Source: Gnetum montanum (taxonomy: Eukaryota > Streptophyta > Gnetopsida > Gnetales > Gnetaceae). From it: DNA of 64,000 nt. The notes below the pieces were generated by a model that saw only the letters and a list, made by a program, of their open reading frames with translations, was not told the DNA's origin and searched no databases. Shown here piece by piece: positions 33,551 to 45,393 of this stretch. Each line of letters opens with the position of its first letter. The first letter of the stretch is position 1. Both the position numbers and the translations under genes were made by a program. Where the stretch lies: NCBI GenBank assembly GCA_015680685.1, contig MNCI01037953.1:593999-657998 (forward strand), written 5' to 3'.

Positions 33551-34376
33551 TGATGAGCGGCGAGGTACCTCCTACACCCAACCATATGAATCACTAAGGT
33601 GTTTATGTTTGATCCAGCTAAATTCCATGGACCTATAGTTATCTAGTACACTAGTTCTTCTAGGAAGTGAAATGGTTGTTGAGAACATTCGTTATCTTCC
33701 CAACTACACATGTGAAGCTTAGGGGTATGGTTTAAGTGTAATTGAGGTACATGATTTTTCTTATTTTATGTTTTACAATTTTGATCACCTACAACAAGAA
33801 TGAAAGGTAATATAATTTAAGATCTAATTCATCTAATACCTAGTAGCCTAACACAAGTAACCATTCCACTTTCCTAGACACATCCTAAACACATATAGTG
33901 TTGTTGGACTACCAAATGTTACACATTTCTGGGTTACCAAGTACTATATGTATGCTCGAAGTTGTCATGTTTGTGTTCATTAACAACTGGAGATTTATTG
34001 CTTAATTGAAATGCAGTAAAGTAAAGTACATTAAAAGAAACATTAATATATTCTTAGTGCTGCAAGGATTGTCAAAAGAGTTCATTTTTATTCTCGTTAC
34101 ACTACTGTGCTCAGGTACATTATTGTTCAAACAAAGAACCATACACACTCAGACTTCTTCTGCGGGCACTTAGAAAATATTTTAACTTTAGAAAGAATAA
34201 ACTACAAGAGCTTCACTACTTTGAATAGAGAATACAAATGCTCATGCCAAATTAGGAGCCCAGGTGCTATATTTATAGGCCAGTGTATACCCTATGATGT
34301 TGGATACCCAACATCACATCTAGGCTTCAACGTTGGATACCCAACGTCAGAGCAGACAAAAACATGTAAATCATTA
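33551..34376 (-). mobile_element. N1 5' LTR (826 bp)
   Basis: Plus-strand ends TGATGAGCGG...ATCATTA (TGATGA/TCATCA-type inverted ends). The inner 480 bp match the truncated 3' LTR, and the whole matches 58253-58952. The TATA box (tatatttatagg) at 34268-34279 is followed on the minus strand by the leader. It directly abuts copy B RNase H sequence on the right. Confidence 0.88.
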
Positions 34377-34820
34377 CTAGGTCATAGTATTATTGTAAGT
34401 GTTTGGATTTGCATGCATAGACTTGGCTACTTGGTTAACCATGAGTTGTGAATTTCCTTTGATCACTAAGCATCCTATTTCTAGATCACAAGCTACCATC
34501 ATTCCTCTAATCAAACCTTCGTACTTCACCATATTGCTGGTACATGGGAATGCGAAAATATAGGTGAAGGATCGGATTTCACCAGATGGAAATGTTCTGA
34601 TGGCATCAACATTGACTCCATGGGTAGCTAAAGATCTATGAAAGTGCATGACTACCTCATGACCCTTAGGCACATAGCTAACATTTTTAATGTATTTATT
34701 GAGGAACTTAGGATCTATGGTTTCTTGATCATCAACAAGTAAAAATGTGAGTTGTAGGACTATAGCTTAAACTTTCATTAAGGATTGAGAGACATAATGA
34801 AGGCTCAATTCCATGGTTAT
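34377..34820 (-). pseudogene. pol: RNase H region, copy B
   Basis: The minus-strand frame from 34673 reads PKGHEVVMHFHRSLATHGV, FPSGEIRSFTY, FPCTSNMVKYEGLIRG, CLVIKGNSQLMVNQVAKS. It matches copy A 15640-15937, with GDS changed to GNS at the catalytic position. The open frame is 98 codons, longer than in copy A. It is cut at 34377 by N1. Confidence 0.8.
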
Positions 34821-34869
34821 GGATTTCCATTGGGCTATATAGCTACTTTCATAGATGTTGGTCATTATG

Positions 34870-36411
34870 GCTCTAAGTATGTTGTCTTTGCAAATGACAT
34901 TGACTTGGCTTCTAGGGAGATAGTGTCTTCATTTCTTCAAAGAGAAGACTAGTGTCAGACAATACTTCTCCACCTTAGTGTATTAAGTCTTATGGGCTAC
35001 TAACAAGTGGCTAAGGTAGTATACAAGCATTTATACTTCATCATCATGTTTCTAACAAAGTAAAGAGGCAATGGATGTATTAGAGATGATTAGGTAGGTG
35101 TAAAATTATTTACCCTCTTGCAAAGGATAGACTATCGGTAGTTGTGTCAAATCTTGCTTAAGGTTTTAAAAGGCCTCTTGGCATTTAGCCATCCACTCAT
35201 AGTGAACTCTTTTCTTAAGAAAGTGTTTCATGGGCTATAACTATCCATAAGCCTAGCGATAAACCTACGAATAAACTGTAATCTTCCTTGTAATCCTCAA
35301 AGCTCCTTAAGGTTGGTAGGCATTGCTAATTTTGATATGAGCTTAACCTTATTAGGATCAACATGTATCCCTACTTCAAACACTACAAAGTTAAGCATTT
35401 TACTGGTCTTAACACCAAAGATGCACTTCTTAGGATTGAGCCTAAGCTCATATGTGAGGCATCATTTAAGCATAAGATCTAGGTCATTAGCATGGTCATT
35501 GGCCATCTTGGACTAAACAACTATCTCATCTATGTAATCATTAAGCACACCTAGCTTGTAATCTTTGAATATATAGGTCATTGCTTGTTGATAGGTTGCT
35601 TCAGCATTCTTAAGGACAAATGGCATCATAGTATAGCAAACGGTACCCCATGGAGTCATAAAGATTGTGCTAAGTTTGTGCTCTTGGTTGATCCTAATTT
35701 GGTTATATCCCTAGAATCCATCCATAAAGGACAACAAGACATGTCCTGTTGTAGTATCAATAAGTTTGATCAATAATAGGAAAAGGAAAGTCATCCTTAA
35801 TAGTTACTTTATTTAGGGTTTGAAAATCAATGCAAATACAAATGCTCCCATTTTTCTTAGGGACTACCATTATGTTGGATACCCATTCTACATAGTCGAT
35901 AGCCCTAATGAAACCAACTTGGTAGAGCTTTGATATTTCATCATAAATTGCTAAGGCCAAATCAGATCTAATTTTGTGCAACTTTTGCAAAACTACTCCA
36001 ATGCTAGGGTCTAGTATGATGTTGTGCTAGACTAGACATGGGTCTAGGCTTGTCATAACTTCATATGACTAGGAAAATTCCTTTATGTTACTTTGTAGGA
36101 CCATGGTGATGTCTTGAGCATATTAAGGTTCCATTGAGGAACTTAGTTTAGGGGTTTTCTCCTCACCACTGTGTGTTGTGATGAGAACCTCAACTAGAGA
36201 GTCTTCAGTTATGTCATCCACCTCTAAGTCAAGGGTTTTGACTAGGTTTTCAAGTCATGCTAGAGGTTTTTCTATTGAGGCTATATGGTCTACCAAACTC
36301 TTAGGCACAAAATCTAGATAATCAGAGTCAATACACCATTCAACATCACCATGAGGTCCATGTAGACACAAAGGTAAATTGATTTGCTCCTAGGTCCTCA
36401 TACTCTTGATC
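34870..36411 (-). pseudogene. pol: Reverse transcriptase, copy B
   Basis: RT N-terminal part 35990-35757: LHKIRSDLALAIYDEISK, YQVGFIRAIDYVEWVSN, VPKKNGSICICIDFQTLN, DDFPFPIID. The palm follows in other frames, and the connection region runs to 34870. The linker ORF upstream begins MRT-stop-EQINLPLCLHGPHG, just after AGCATGCAAG|ATCAAGAGTATGAG (candidate acceptor at 36411-36412). The TAG replacing W of FAWSYED is at the same codon as in copy A (near 36072). Confidence 0.82.
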
Positions 36412-37099
36412 TTGCATGCTAACCAAATGCATATTAAGTGGCACCTAGGTAAAAGTGAATAAATAATGCTAAAATGCTATAACATTATGCAAAACATGCA
36501 AATCTAATGTAATCAAGGCCATCCAAGGTCATCAATGAGGTAAGGACAATTCGACAAAGTGCAATAAAGGCTAACAAAGGATAAGTAAAGGTCAAACTAG
36601 GGGAAACATAAGAAAGAAAGCTACAAATGATTAATAAAGATCATAATTTTGCTAGTTTTAGGCCTTAGCGGGCCATGATGCCAATTTAGAATCTTGGTAA
36701 AGTACGATGCCAATTTAAGGCGTTAGTAGGCCATGGTCACATGGTGCCAAATGGTAGTTAGAGAAGGTAAAACTCCACTATTTGATACCATTCAAAGGTC
36801 AAACAAAGGAAAATAAAGCTATAACAATGAAAATAAAGAAAAAATAAGGTTTTATAAAGGTCATAGAAGGTCAACAAGATTAACAAGGAAACAAAAGTCC
36901 AAAAAATAGGACAAAACATTATGTAATAAGGCAAAAATCAAGCAAAATAGGCTATATATTGTAAAATTATCTAATATAGGTAAAACATGGTTATATTTTC
37001 CCAGTTTTAGGCCTTAGTAGGCCATTTTTTTAGGCTAAAAGGCTATTAGGTGAGTTCAATAATTAATCATGGTTGTTTCTAGCCTATTTGGACCAAAAA

Positions 37100-40000
37100 A
37101 TTAAGTGTTTTGAAGCTTCCATGCTAGGTTCAGCATGGAAATAGGGAACCTCAGCATGGAAACTAAAGGAAATAGTTTTGGATGCTCAAAGGTATAAAAT
37201 TAATGTTCTAGGACATTCCCAAGGTAGTGTAGAATCAGATCCATCAAAATTGAGCACTTTGGAGGTTTGTAATTGTCAAAAAGTAGGTTATGGAGCCTTC
37301 CCGCCATGTTTCCACACTAGCCAACATTAAAGAAAGGGGGCTCTAGATGGAAAACCATAATTCAAGCCAAAATTGAATCAAACATGGTAAAACAAGTATC
37401 CAGGACCTAGATCTAGAGGTTGTACATCCTCAAGTTTCATTTTGAGGCAATTTGAGGTATTTTTAGAAGTCAAAACATTTTGAAATGGTTTCCCCCATTT
37501 CTTCCATGTTGGGCATAGTATCCCCAGCATGGAAAGATGGGGATAAACTTGTTTTGTAGATCCAAGATAGTTTGGGAGCACTTTGACTGGGTTCCTAGGC
37601 CCCTAGGGTTGTAAATCATGATTTTGCAAGTTTCTAGCTAATTTTGGGTATAATTGAAGATCATGCAAGGGAATATAAGGTCTTCCCCCCTGTATAAATG
37701 CTAGGGAAGTTACTCTAGCATGGAAGAATTTGGGAATGAATTTTGGAGGTTGAAATGAGGTCAAACAAGAAAAATCTTAAGGCTATGAGGTCGTAGGCTT
37801 CTCTAACATAGATCTTTGGCTTCCAGGAGCATCATCTTATAACCAAAAGTGGGAAAGTAGTTTTTCCCCCTTGTTTTCACATTAGGGAAGTTACTCTAGC
37901 ATGGAAGAAGTAAGAATCCTAGATCTAGGCCCATTTGAATCAAAATCGACCATGCATGTTACCTTTCGAAGTTGCCAGGACCAAGGGCTATGTCTACATG
38001 TCAAAATTTGGTAGTTTTGAGTACTCCCAAGTTTCTTTTGAACTTCCTCCATTTTTTCCATATTGGTGCTAGGGAGTGAAATGTGGAAACCTAGGGGTAA
38101 CCATCTTTTGGTCATCTAGGATAAATTTCTTAAAGTTTGGAGGTTCCAATAACTATTGCTAGTGTTCTAAAGTGAATGTAGGGTCATTTGATGTAATTCC
38201 AATGATTTTAGAAGCTCTAAACAAGTCCCTCCTTGAGTTTCCATGCTATGAAGCATGGAGGAAGGGATCCCTAGCATGGAAGAACCATGCATCCTGGATC
38301 TAGGCTAGTTTTGACCTCAATTGATTATGCATGTGAGCTCACAATGTTACTAGGGTCAAGGACTAGGGTTTCATGTCAAATTTTGGCACTTTTGAGTACT
38401 TATGAGAATTTTTTGGGCTTCCCCTCTTTTCACCACACTGGGATTAAGATGCTTAATGTGAAAAACTAGGGAAAATCATTTTTTGGCCATTTAACATTAG
38501 TTTCTTAAAGTTTGAAGGCTCTAGAGGATGTCAACAAGGTCCTAGAGTGACTATAAGGTCATTTGTCATCATTCTAAGGCATTAAGGAGCTTCAAACAAG
38601 TCCTCCCTTGAGTTTTCATATTGGGAAACATGGAGGGATAGATCCCTAGCATGAAGGAATCCTAAATCTTAGATGAAGGAATCCTAAATCTTAGATTTGG
38701 GCCAATTTTAATCTCAATCAACCATGCATGTTAGCCTTTGGGGCTACTGGGATCGAGGGCTAGGATTTGGAGATAAGACTGGTTACTTTGGAAGTCTTCT
38801 AGGTGGTTTTTGAGATTTCCCCTCTTTTCCATACTAGGGATGGTATGACCAACATGGAAAACTAGAGGGAAATAGATTTTTACCTTTTTGCATCATTTTT
38901 TGTCATGCATATAGGTCTTTGAGGTTACTAGTGATGATTAACAATGCTTGGTGTTAAAATCACTATTTCAAAGGTTTCCAAGTGGTTCATGGATTTTTTT
39001 CCTTTTTTTCTCACATTAGGGTTTCCATGCTCAATGTGGAAAATTATGGGAAAATGTTTTCTAGCTTCTTAGTATCAATTTTAACTAGTTTGAAGGTCTT
39101 AAGATGTGCATACAAGGTTTTAGGACAATCACAGGGCTTTTTGGTGTTCATTCAAGGTCCTTGAAGGCTATATTAGAGTGCCCCCAAAGTTCCTCCATTT
39201 TTTTCATGTTGTGCAATGTGGAAGAAGTGACTCTCTAGCATGGAAGAATTAGAAACCCTAATTTTTACCTTTTTCCATTATTTTAGGCTATGCATACAGG
39301 CTTCTAAGGTTCCTGGTACTGGCCATCAATGTCTAAGGTCAAAATCTAGTCATTTTGAAGGCTATCAGAGGGTTTTCAAGCTTCTCCCCCTTCCATCCAC
39401 ATTGAGGTTGGGAGGCTCAGCATGGAAGAGGTCTCATCCAACCAAGAAATTTAGATCTAGACCAGATTGACAACCAATCAACCATGCATGTCAACCTCCA
39501 AGGTTACCAGTGTTGACAATCAAAGCTAGGTGTTAAGATCCATCAGTTTGGAGACTTCTGAGTGCCTCTTATAGTCTCCCATCTTTCTTCTATGCTGGGC
39601 ATGGTGGTCCCACCATGGATGAGATGGTGATGGTATTTTTATATCATATTTGACCACTTTTGAGGCTTTCAAAAGCTCCAGATGATTCCAGCAAGGTTTA
39701 GGGGTCATCGAGCATTAAGAAATAGTTACTAGGTAATCAATTTAGGTAATTGTTTGCTTCCGCCAATCCATCCATGATGAAGGTAAGATTCTCAACGTGG
39801 ATGAAGCATCCCCTATCATGGAAACACAAAATATTAAAGTTTCAACTAGATTCGACTTGGTTTTGTAAGGTTCTGAGGTTGCTGGAGATGCTTAGAGGGA
39901 TTCTAGGTCATGTGGCACCCACTTTGAGTTTAAACTTGGGCTAGATGGGTACTAGGAGGTAGGGATAGGAGTTACCCCTCTTCTTCCATGATGGGCACTA

Positions 40001-40190
40001 TTTCCCTAGCATGGAAACCCATGGTGTCTAGCTTCATTCATGTCTCTTCCATTTTTGGAAAACCAGGGTTGAAAAAGGTAGGCTTGGATTACCAAAAATA
40101 GCAAAATAGTTATATTTTAATGACTTTATGAAATAGGAGGCATCTTTCCACACTAGGCATTGTATCCCTAGCATGGATGCATGGGAGTTA
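37100..40190 (-). repeat. ~188-bp-period hairpin array, copy B
   Basis: About 17 units, with hairpins near 37110, 37300, 37505, 37695, 37870, 38050, 38240, 38430, 38610, 38825, 39005, 39200, 39390, 39590, 39770, 39980 and 40145. The best example is 37502-37534: TTCCATGTTGGG, a 9-nt loop, CCCAGCATGGAA (12 bp with one G-T pair). Unit number and spacing match copy A. Confidence 0.85.
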
Positions 40191-40603
40191 AGGTTGAAAT
40201 ATGTTTCTAAGTGTCAAAATTAGAAAAACACTTAGCATTGATGTAATTTTTGGGCAAGAGAGAAGGCGTAGGATGGGGCCCACAATCCAAAAATTTAAAA
40301 TTTTGAAAAGTGAAGTTGTTTTACAAAAAAAATCAATGTGAACTACACTTTCATAAATTTTCAATTTATTGCACTTGGAATTATGGTGCACTGAATTAGT
40401 AGCTGGGGTTTCAAGGTGTGCATTTAGGTTTTAGATGAGTTTTATATGTTTAGAGTTTGCAAGTTTTAATCATTATAAAATAACGCATTGGGGGAGATTT
40501 TTTTATGGTTTGAATTTATCATGGAAGCTTTCCAACCTTCTAATACTTAGCGTAGAACCTTCATCCTTCTCTTTTTCCAACTACACTTAGCATTGAGCCT
40601 ACC

Positions 40604-40731
40604 ATGGCCCCAAAGCAACATGGAGGAAAGAGTTGAAACCCTATGATCTAGAAGGTGGATGAACATGACTGGGAGCTACAAGAAGTACTTAGGGCCAGTT
40701 CCATGTAGGCTTCTTCTATTATTTCTCCAAG
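40604..40731 (+). pseudogene. Antisense mini-exon in spacer B
   Basis: TACCATGGC opens MAPKQHGGKS, stop, NPMI, stop, KVDEHD, LQEVLRASSM, and ends ASSIISPR before CCAAG|GTAGAT. It is 128 bp, identical in length to the copy A exon although about a quarter of the residues differ. A TATA-like ATTATAAAATAACGC lies about 120 bp upstream (near 40475). If spliced, the downstream partner could be the coiled-coil block at 43690-44475 on the same strand. Confidence 0.5.
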
Positions 40732-42175
40732 GTAGATAGTTCTACCTATTTTTGTGTTTGTTTTCTCTGGATTTCCTAGATTTTTATTTCGTATGTGTTA
40801 AAGCCATTATTTTTTCAAATCTACTTTGCTGGAGGGACTAAAATGGAATTTAAATGAAATACCACCTTGTATTTTTGCTACTCCCATGTAGATCTATATA
40901 TTTTTCATTACTTTAGCTATTGTAAAATCAATTTTGAAAATAGGACTTGCTGTTTCATGTTTTTTTCCAAAAGTTTTGGGTTGTGGCCATTTTTTTAGAT
41001 CTAGGCCTTAGGATTTATTCAAATTAAATTTCAAAAAAATATACCCATTATTTTGGTGTAAATTTTAATGGGTTTCAATGGTTCTGGCTATTTTGACTAT
41101 CTCCAAGGCCATATGAAATCTAGGTTTTAAAATTTTTTGAAGTTTTGACATGAAAAAACAAGCAACATTATGTATTTTTTTAGGAGAACGACTATACATT
41201 TATGAAATTGAAGGTTCTGGGTTCATAGTCTTCATATAGGGTTTTAAAGGGATGTTTTCTCATTTAATTTGGATTCATAATGATGAAGATATGGTTGTTT
41301 TCCTAACATTGTGTAGTTAGGTTGTTTGTGCCACTTTTCTAAGTTCATGTAATTTTACAAATTTTTTCCAAGAAAACGGAAAAGGATTTCAATTTTTTAT
41401 AAGCATGGATGCATAGGACATGATTTAGTCTTTTAAATAGTGGTGAAATCACTCCATTTGAGGCTCAAAAAATTTTTGGAAAATTTTTTACCAACCTTGT
41501 GTGAAAAGGGCTAAATGTTGACATCTATGGTTTTGGCTACATTTGGTTATGTTTTATGCAAATGTGGTTACATATTTTTAGTTATAATGGTCATGGCTAT
41601 GAGGTTCATATCTCAAAATTCTTTTCAAGTTGGAACCACTAAAATCAAAGCCCAAATGAATTTTTAATGAATTTTTTGGATATGGTTGTGTGAACAAGGC
41701 AAAATTATGGTTGTAGCACATTACCCATTTGGAAATGAAAGTGGTTGATATGTATAACTTATGTTTTTATTTTTTCAACATGTAAAAATAATGCTTAAGT
41801 TTGATTTTTAGGAATAGTAAAAGATTTTTCTATTTTTAGCTAGCTTCTACTATGCCTACATGGTTTTTTCTAAGTTTATGATGCTTTTTCTAAATTTGTG
41901 CATAGTTTAGATGTTTTTTATTTCAAAATTTATGCATATTTTGCATAATTTACATGTTTCTTATAAAATTTGTACATAGTTTAGATGTTTTTTCCAAATT
42001 TATGCATACTTTTCATAATTTAGATGTTTCAAAAAAATTTAGAAATTTTTAGAAATTTTTAAAAAAAATTTAAGAGATCTTGTACGTCAAGGGAAAGAAT
42101 GGGGAGGCTAAGAGAAATACTGAAGAAACTATAAAACAAAAAAACTATTAGACAGAAAGTAATAGAAAGCTCAAA

Positions 42176-42250
42176 GCATTGCACAACGTCTGTTGTTACA
42201 TAAAACATTTTCAGGGACTTGCACCCCTCATCAGTGTGTTTAGGTAATGC
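42176..42250 (-). ncRNA. Hammerhead-ribozyme-like motif 1
   Basis: Minus strand: the core CUGAUGA (42228-42234) is followed by stem II GGGG-UGCAAGU-CCCU and then GAAA. An outer stem I helix GCATTAC/GCATTGC-type closes the 75-nt segment, with an internal loop as in type I hammerheads. CCCUGAAA replaces CCCCGAAA (C to T at a CpG). Stem III and the UH cleavage triplet are not clear, so activity is unlikely. Confidence 0.55.
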
Positions 42251-43061
42251 AGCGAGGCAACAGAAGCTACAAAGGAAAGGGAATGAGCATGCTAGTACAT
42301 GTATAAATAGGGTCCCAACTTCTAAAATTGGAAACTCCTGCTCATTTAAATTAGAAACTCCCACTCATTAAAATTAGAGCAGGCCCCACTTGTCATAGGC
42401 GAGATGGGGGTGGGACGATGTACTGAAAAAACTATTACAGAATAGTATTTTAAAGGCAAACATAAAACATTCAAAAAATTAGATCTAATGGTAGAGCTAA
42501 AGGGTGTTAAGGGTTTAGGGAAACCCTCGTGTTTAAATGGTGGACATGAGGGGTCTGACACCAAAGAATTCCATGCATGCAAGCATTCGACTAAAATAGC
42601 AATGAACAAGAGTCTTCAATAGCAATGAAGAGATGAGCAACAATGACACTGAAGAAGAAATAGCTAGAGGTTGTGAGGAAACTGAGGAAAAAATCTTTAG
42701 AAGAAACCACAACCAAGAAGACCAATGTAAGCTGAGCGGTGGTCAAGAAACGAATTAGAAAGAAACATGTTGTGGTCTGGATAATCTTGCAACGCAATCA
42801 AAACCCACGGAGAACCTGAAAAAGGATTAAAACCTAACCAAAAAGAGAAAAAAATATGAAAATGGTTAGAATCCAAAGAACAGCAAAAGACACTGTCTAG
42901 CAAGGCTCAACAATTCCAAGGCATCAAGATAGAGAGAAAAAATTTTAGAAATTTTTGAAGAGATCTTGTGCACCAAGGAAAATAACGGGGAGGCTGAGAG
43001 AAATACTGAAGCAATTGTAAAACAGAAAAATTGTTAAATAGAAAGTAATAGAAAGCTCAAA

Positions 43062-43136
43062 GCATTGCATAACGTCTATTCTGACACAAAAAAATTTTGG
43101 GGACTTGCACCCCTCATCAGCGTGTTTAGGCAATGC
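43062..43136 (-). ncRNA. Hammerhead-ribozyme-like motif 2
   Basis: Minus strand: GCATTGC CTAAACACG CUGAUGA, stem II GGGG-UGCAAGU-CCCC, then AAAA (GAAA with G to A at a CpG), ending GCAATGC, which pairs perfectly with the first seven bases. The segment is 75 nt, exactly the length of motif 1. The catalytic G of GAAA is lost, so it should be inactive. Confidence 0.55.
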
Positions 43137-43689
43137 GGCCAGGTAGCTGAATCTGCAAAGGCAAGGGAATGAGCATGCTAATACATGTATAAATAGGGTG
43201 CCAACTTCTAAAATTAGAAAACTCCCGCTCATTAAAATTAGAGTGGGCCCCACTCGTCATAGGCGAGATGGGGTGGGACAATGTACTGACAAAACTATTA
43301 CATAATAGTATTTCAAAGGTGAACATGAAACATTCAACAAATCAAATCTTTTTGGCAGAGCCGAAGGGTGTTTAGGGTTTAGGGGAACCCTCATGTTTGA
43401 ATGGTGGACATGAGGGGTCCAACACCAAAGAATGTCATGCACACAAACGTCCAATTGAAAACAACAATGAACAAAGATCTTCAAGAGCAATGAAGAGATG
43501 AGCTGCAATGATGTTGGAGAAGAAACAACTAGAGGTTATGATGAAACTGTAGAAAACACCTTCAAAAGAAACCACAACCAAGAAGACCAATGTAAGCAGG
43601 GCGGTTGTCAGAACACGGATAAAAAAAGAAACATGTTGTGGTCCGCATGGTGTGTAGTGTCTTTTATGGAGTGGGACCCCAGTGGAGAC

Positions 43690-44475
43690 ATGGAGATAGA
43701 TTCCTTGCCTTAGCTTTCCTCTAATGTATCTAGTGTACCTGTGAAGTTGTACGAGACTACTACTGATTTAGCAATGTCATGTGCAAAAACTTCATGGAAG
43801 CTAGAGAGGTTCAATGAATTGCTATGGAAGGAAGTTGAGGTCCTAAGGGAAAATAATCAATGGTAAGTGAATACAATTAGAGATCTTTGAGACCATAAGG
43901 CCTTTGTGGAAGCCTAAGTGGCTAACCTAGAAAAAATATAGACTAAGGAGATCACACGGGCCTACTACTAGCGTTTCATTCAAGAAAAAGTAGTGGTCGT
44001 ATGGGAGATGGCAGAACAACATATGTAGATAGACCTCATCTTCCAAAAGGTTGAGTATTGGAAGGATAATTGTGCTTGGGTCTTGAAGTGGGGTAAGACA
44101 CAAAAGATCTACAAGTGATAGTACAAGGTAGATTGTGGGGCCTACCTAGAGTGGCTCAAGAAGGAGTTAGTCCAATAATGCAAGAGAGAGCTATTCATCC
44201 ATGGGATCTAGGTAGAGAGTTATCAAGTTTTTTAAAGTAATTTCAAGGTGGAGTAATCCCCTACTCTTTAGACTACCATTGTTGTAGGTGAGACCTCTAT
44301 AGTTGCTACTACACAGGAGCCTCCTACTTGGACTCCTATAAACATGATTAACATTCTCTTTGGCATTGATCTTGGGAATCTTGACTAGGTTAACATGACG
44401 AAGGATCAAATTCTCCATCATTGGGAGGAAGGCCTTACCCATCTAACCTCAAATGTAATGGAGCTATAATCTCCA
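43690..44475 (+). pseudogene. Antisense gag-like/coiled-coil ORF, copy B only
   Basis: Antisense to the element, one frame stays coherent over about 260 codons with some in-frame stops: TTTDLAMSCAKTSWKLERF, NELLWKEVEVLRENN, VANLEKI, TKEITRAYY, VVVVWEMAEQHM, VEYWKDNCAWVLKW, YLEWLKKEL, and near the end PPTWTPINMINILFGID and HHWEEGLTHL. The heptad-rich charged pattern suggests coiled coil. Charged coiled-coil antisense ORFs occur in some Tat-lineage elements, but I cannot name this one. Copy A shows a clean absence of this block between homologous flanks. Confidence 0.5.
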
Positions 44476-45393
44476 TGGGTTTGATATATTTTATGTTTTA
44501 GTTTTTGTTTTAAGTCATGATTTTGGCTATGGGTTACTAACTGGCAATGTGTTGTTACATTCCAAACCTTAAGAGACATTGCTGGCTCCAGAGGTGAGGG
44601 TGGGAATGACCCATCACTTCCTCCTCTAGATGCTACTCAATAGCCTCCATTAATTTAGCTTTTCGCCTATTTGTTTTTGTTTTTATGTTGATGGCTATGA
44701 TTATCCAAGACTATGTTGTAGATGATTATTATTCTTGAACATTTTTGCCACATAGTATGGCCATGGCTATGTATGGATATGGACACTTTAACTTTAAATT
44801 TGAATATTTGATTTCATTTTTGGCTATATATTATGTTGTATTAAACATTGTAAAAGTTTGAGAATGACTATGTTGACTTTTTAGTTATAGAATCAAATGG
44901 CTAATCGATGCAATAATAGGCTAAGAAAAGAGAGATATAATAATAAAAGAGATGTTTGTTAGTTTTAGGCCATTACAAGCATAGGCTATATAGTTTTGTG
45001 AATTTAAGGCCATGATGGGCTATGATGCATTGAGGTTACTTTTACTAGTTTAGGACCATGGTGGGTCACATTGCATTATTTTGATAGATTTTTCCAATTT
45101 AAGGTCATGGCAAGCCTTCATGCTAATTTAAGGTATTAGTAGACCATAATGCTAGTTTAACGTCTTAGCGGATAGGTTATGAAAAAGATGTATATTGATA
45201 AAAAATTTTCAATGTTTATAACATAAGTAAAAGTAATTAAAGGTTGTAGAAAATAGGTAAAAACACAAACAAACTTAGGCTACATGCATTGTCTACATAT
45301 AAAAAGATATAATAAACTACAAAGGAAAAGTAAGGCTACATGGCTATCAATGCATCTAGTCATAGGGGCATGGAAAGGTTAAGGTAAACTTTA

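Larger units (their letters stand above)
24900..34376 (-). mobile_element. N1: nested Athila/Tat-type Ty3/gypsy element
   Basis: A minus-strand element inside copy B with a complete 5' LTR (33551-34376), PBS, gag, protease, RT, RNase H, integrase, a 2-kb 3' region, PPT and a truncated 3' LTR (24900-25366). Protein wording (DSEWDSPLIIMPKKGG; YNFLDGYSGYNQI; GLCNAPTIFQ) and the TTGGCACCATTGTTAGGG PBS fit the Athila/Tat group. Coding is less decayed than in copies A and B, as expected for a later insertion, but stops remain. Confidence 0.88.
42045..43650 (-). mobile_element. Tandem pair of Penelope-type repeat units (pLTR-like) inside copy B
   Basis: Two direct copies of a unit: 42045-42940 (about 895 bp) and 42941-43650 (shorter). 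Both share 'ttttagaaattttt', 'aagagatcttg', 'ggggaggct', a hammerhead-like motif, 'acatgtataaatagggt', 'gggccccactYgtcatagg' and 'gaaacatgttgtggtc'. On the minus strand the segment PTPISPMTSGACSNFNEWEF aligns with the sequence right after the RT of the Penelope-like element at 61050 (SHPHLSLNDWGLL). Tandem terminal repeats without an RT body fit a partial Penelope-like insertion. Copy A lacks it. Confidence 0.7.

Noticed and set aside
33551-34376. Target-site duplication for N1
   Set aside because: The left border has been deleted, so no duplication can be assessed.
42059-42903. Several 68-105-codon hydrophobic minus-strand frames, considered as membrane proteins
   Set aside because: Both copies of the tandem unit show them, but they overlap in different frames, include the hammerhead-like motif and change frame between units; they come from Penelope-type repeat sequence.
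43366-43384. Telomere-like gtttagggtttaggg in Penelope unit 2
   Set aside because: It corresponds to a sequence that varies between units and aligns with the RT tail region (LNP wording), so it is better explained as coding-derived than as telomeric.
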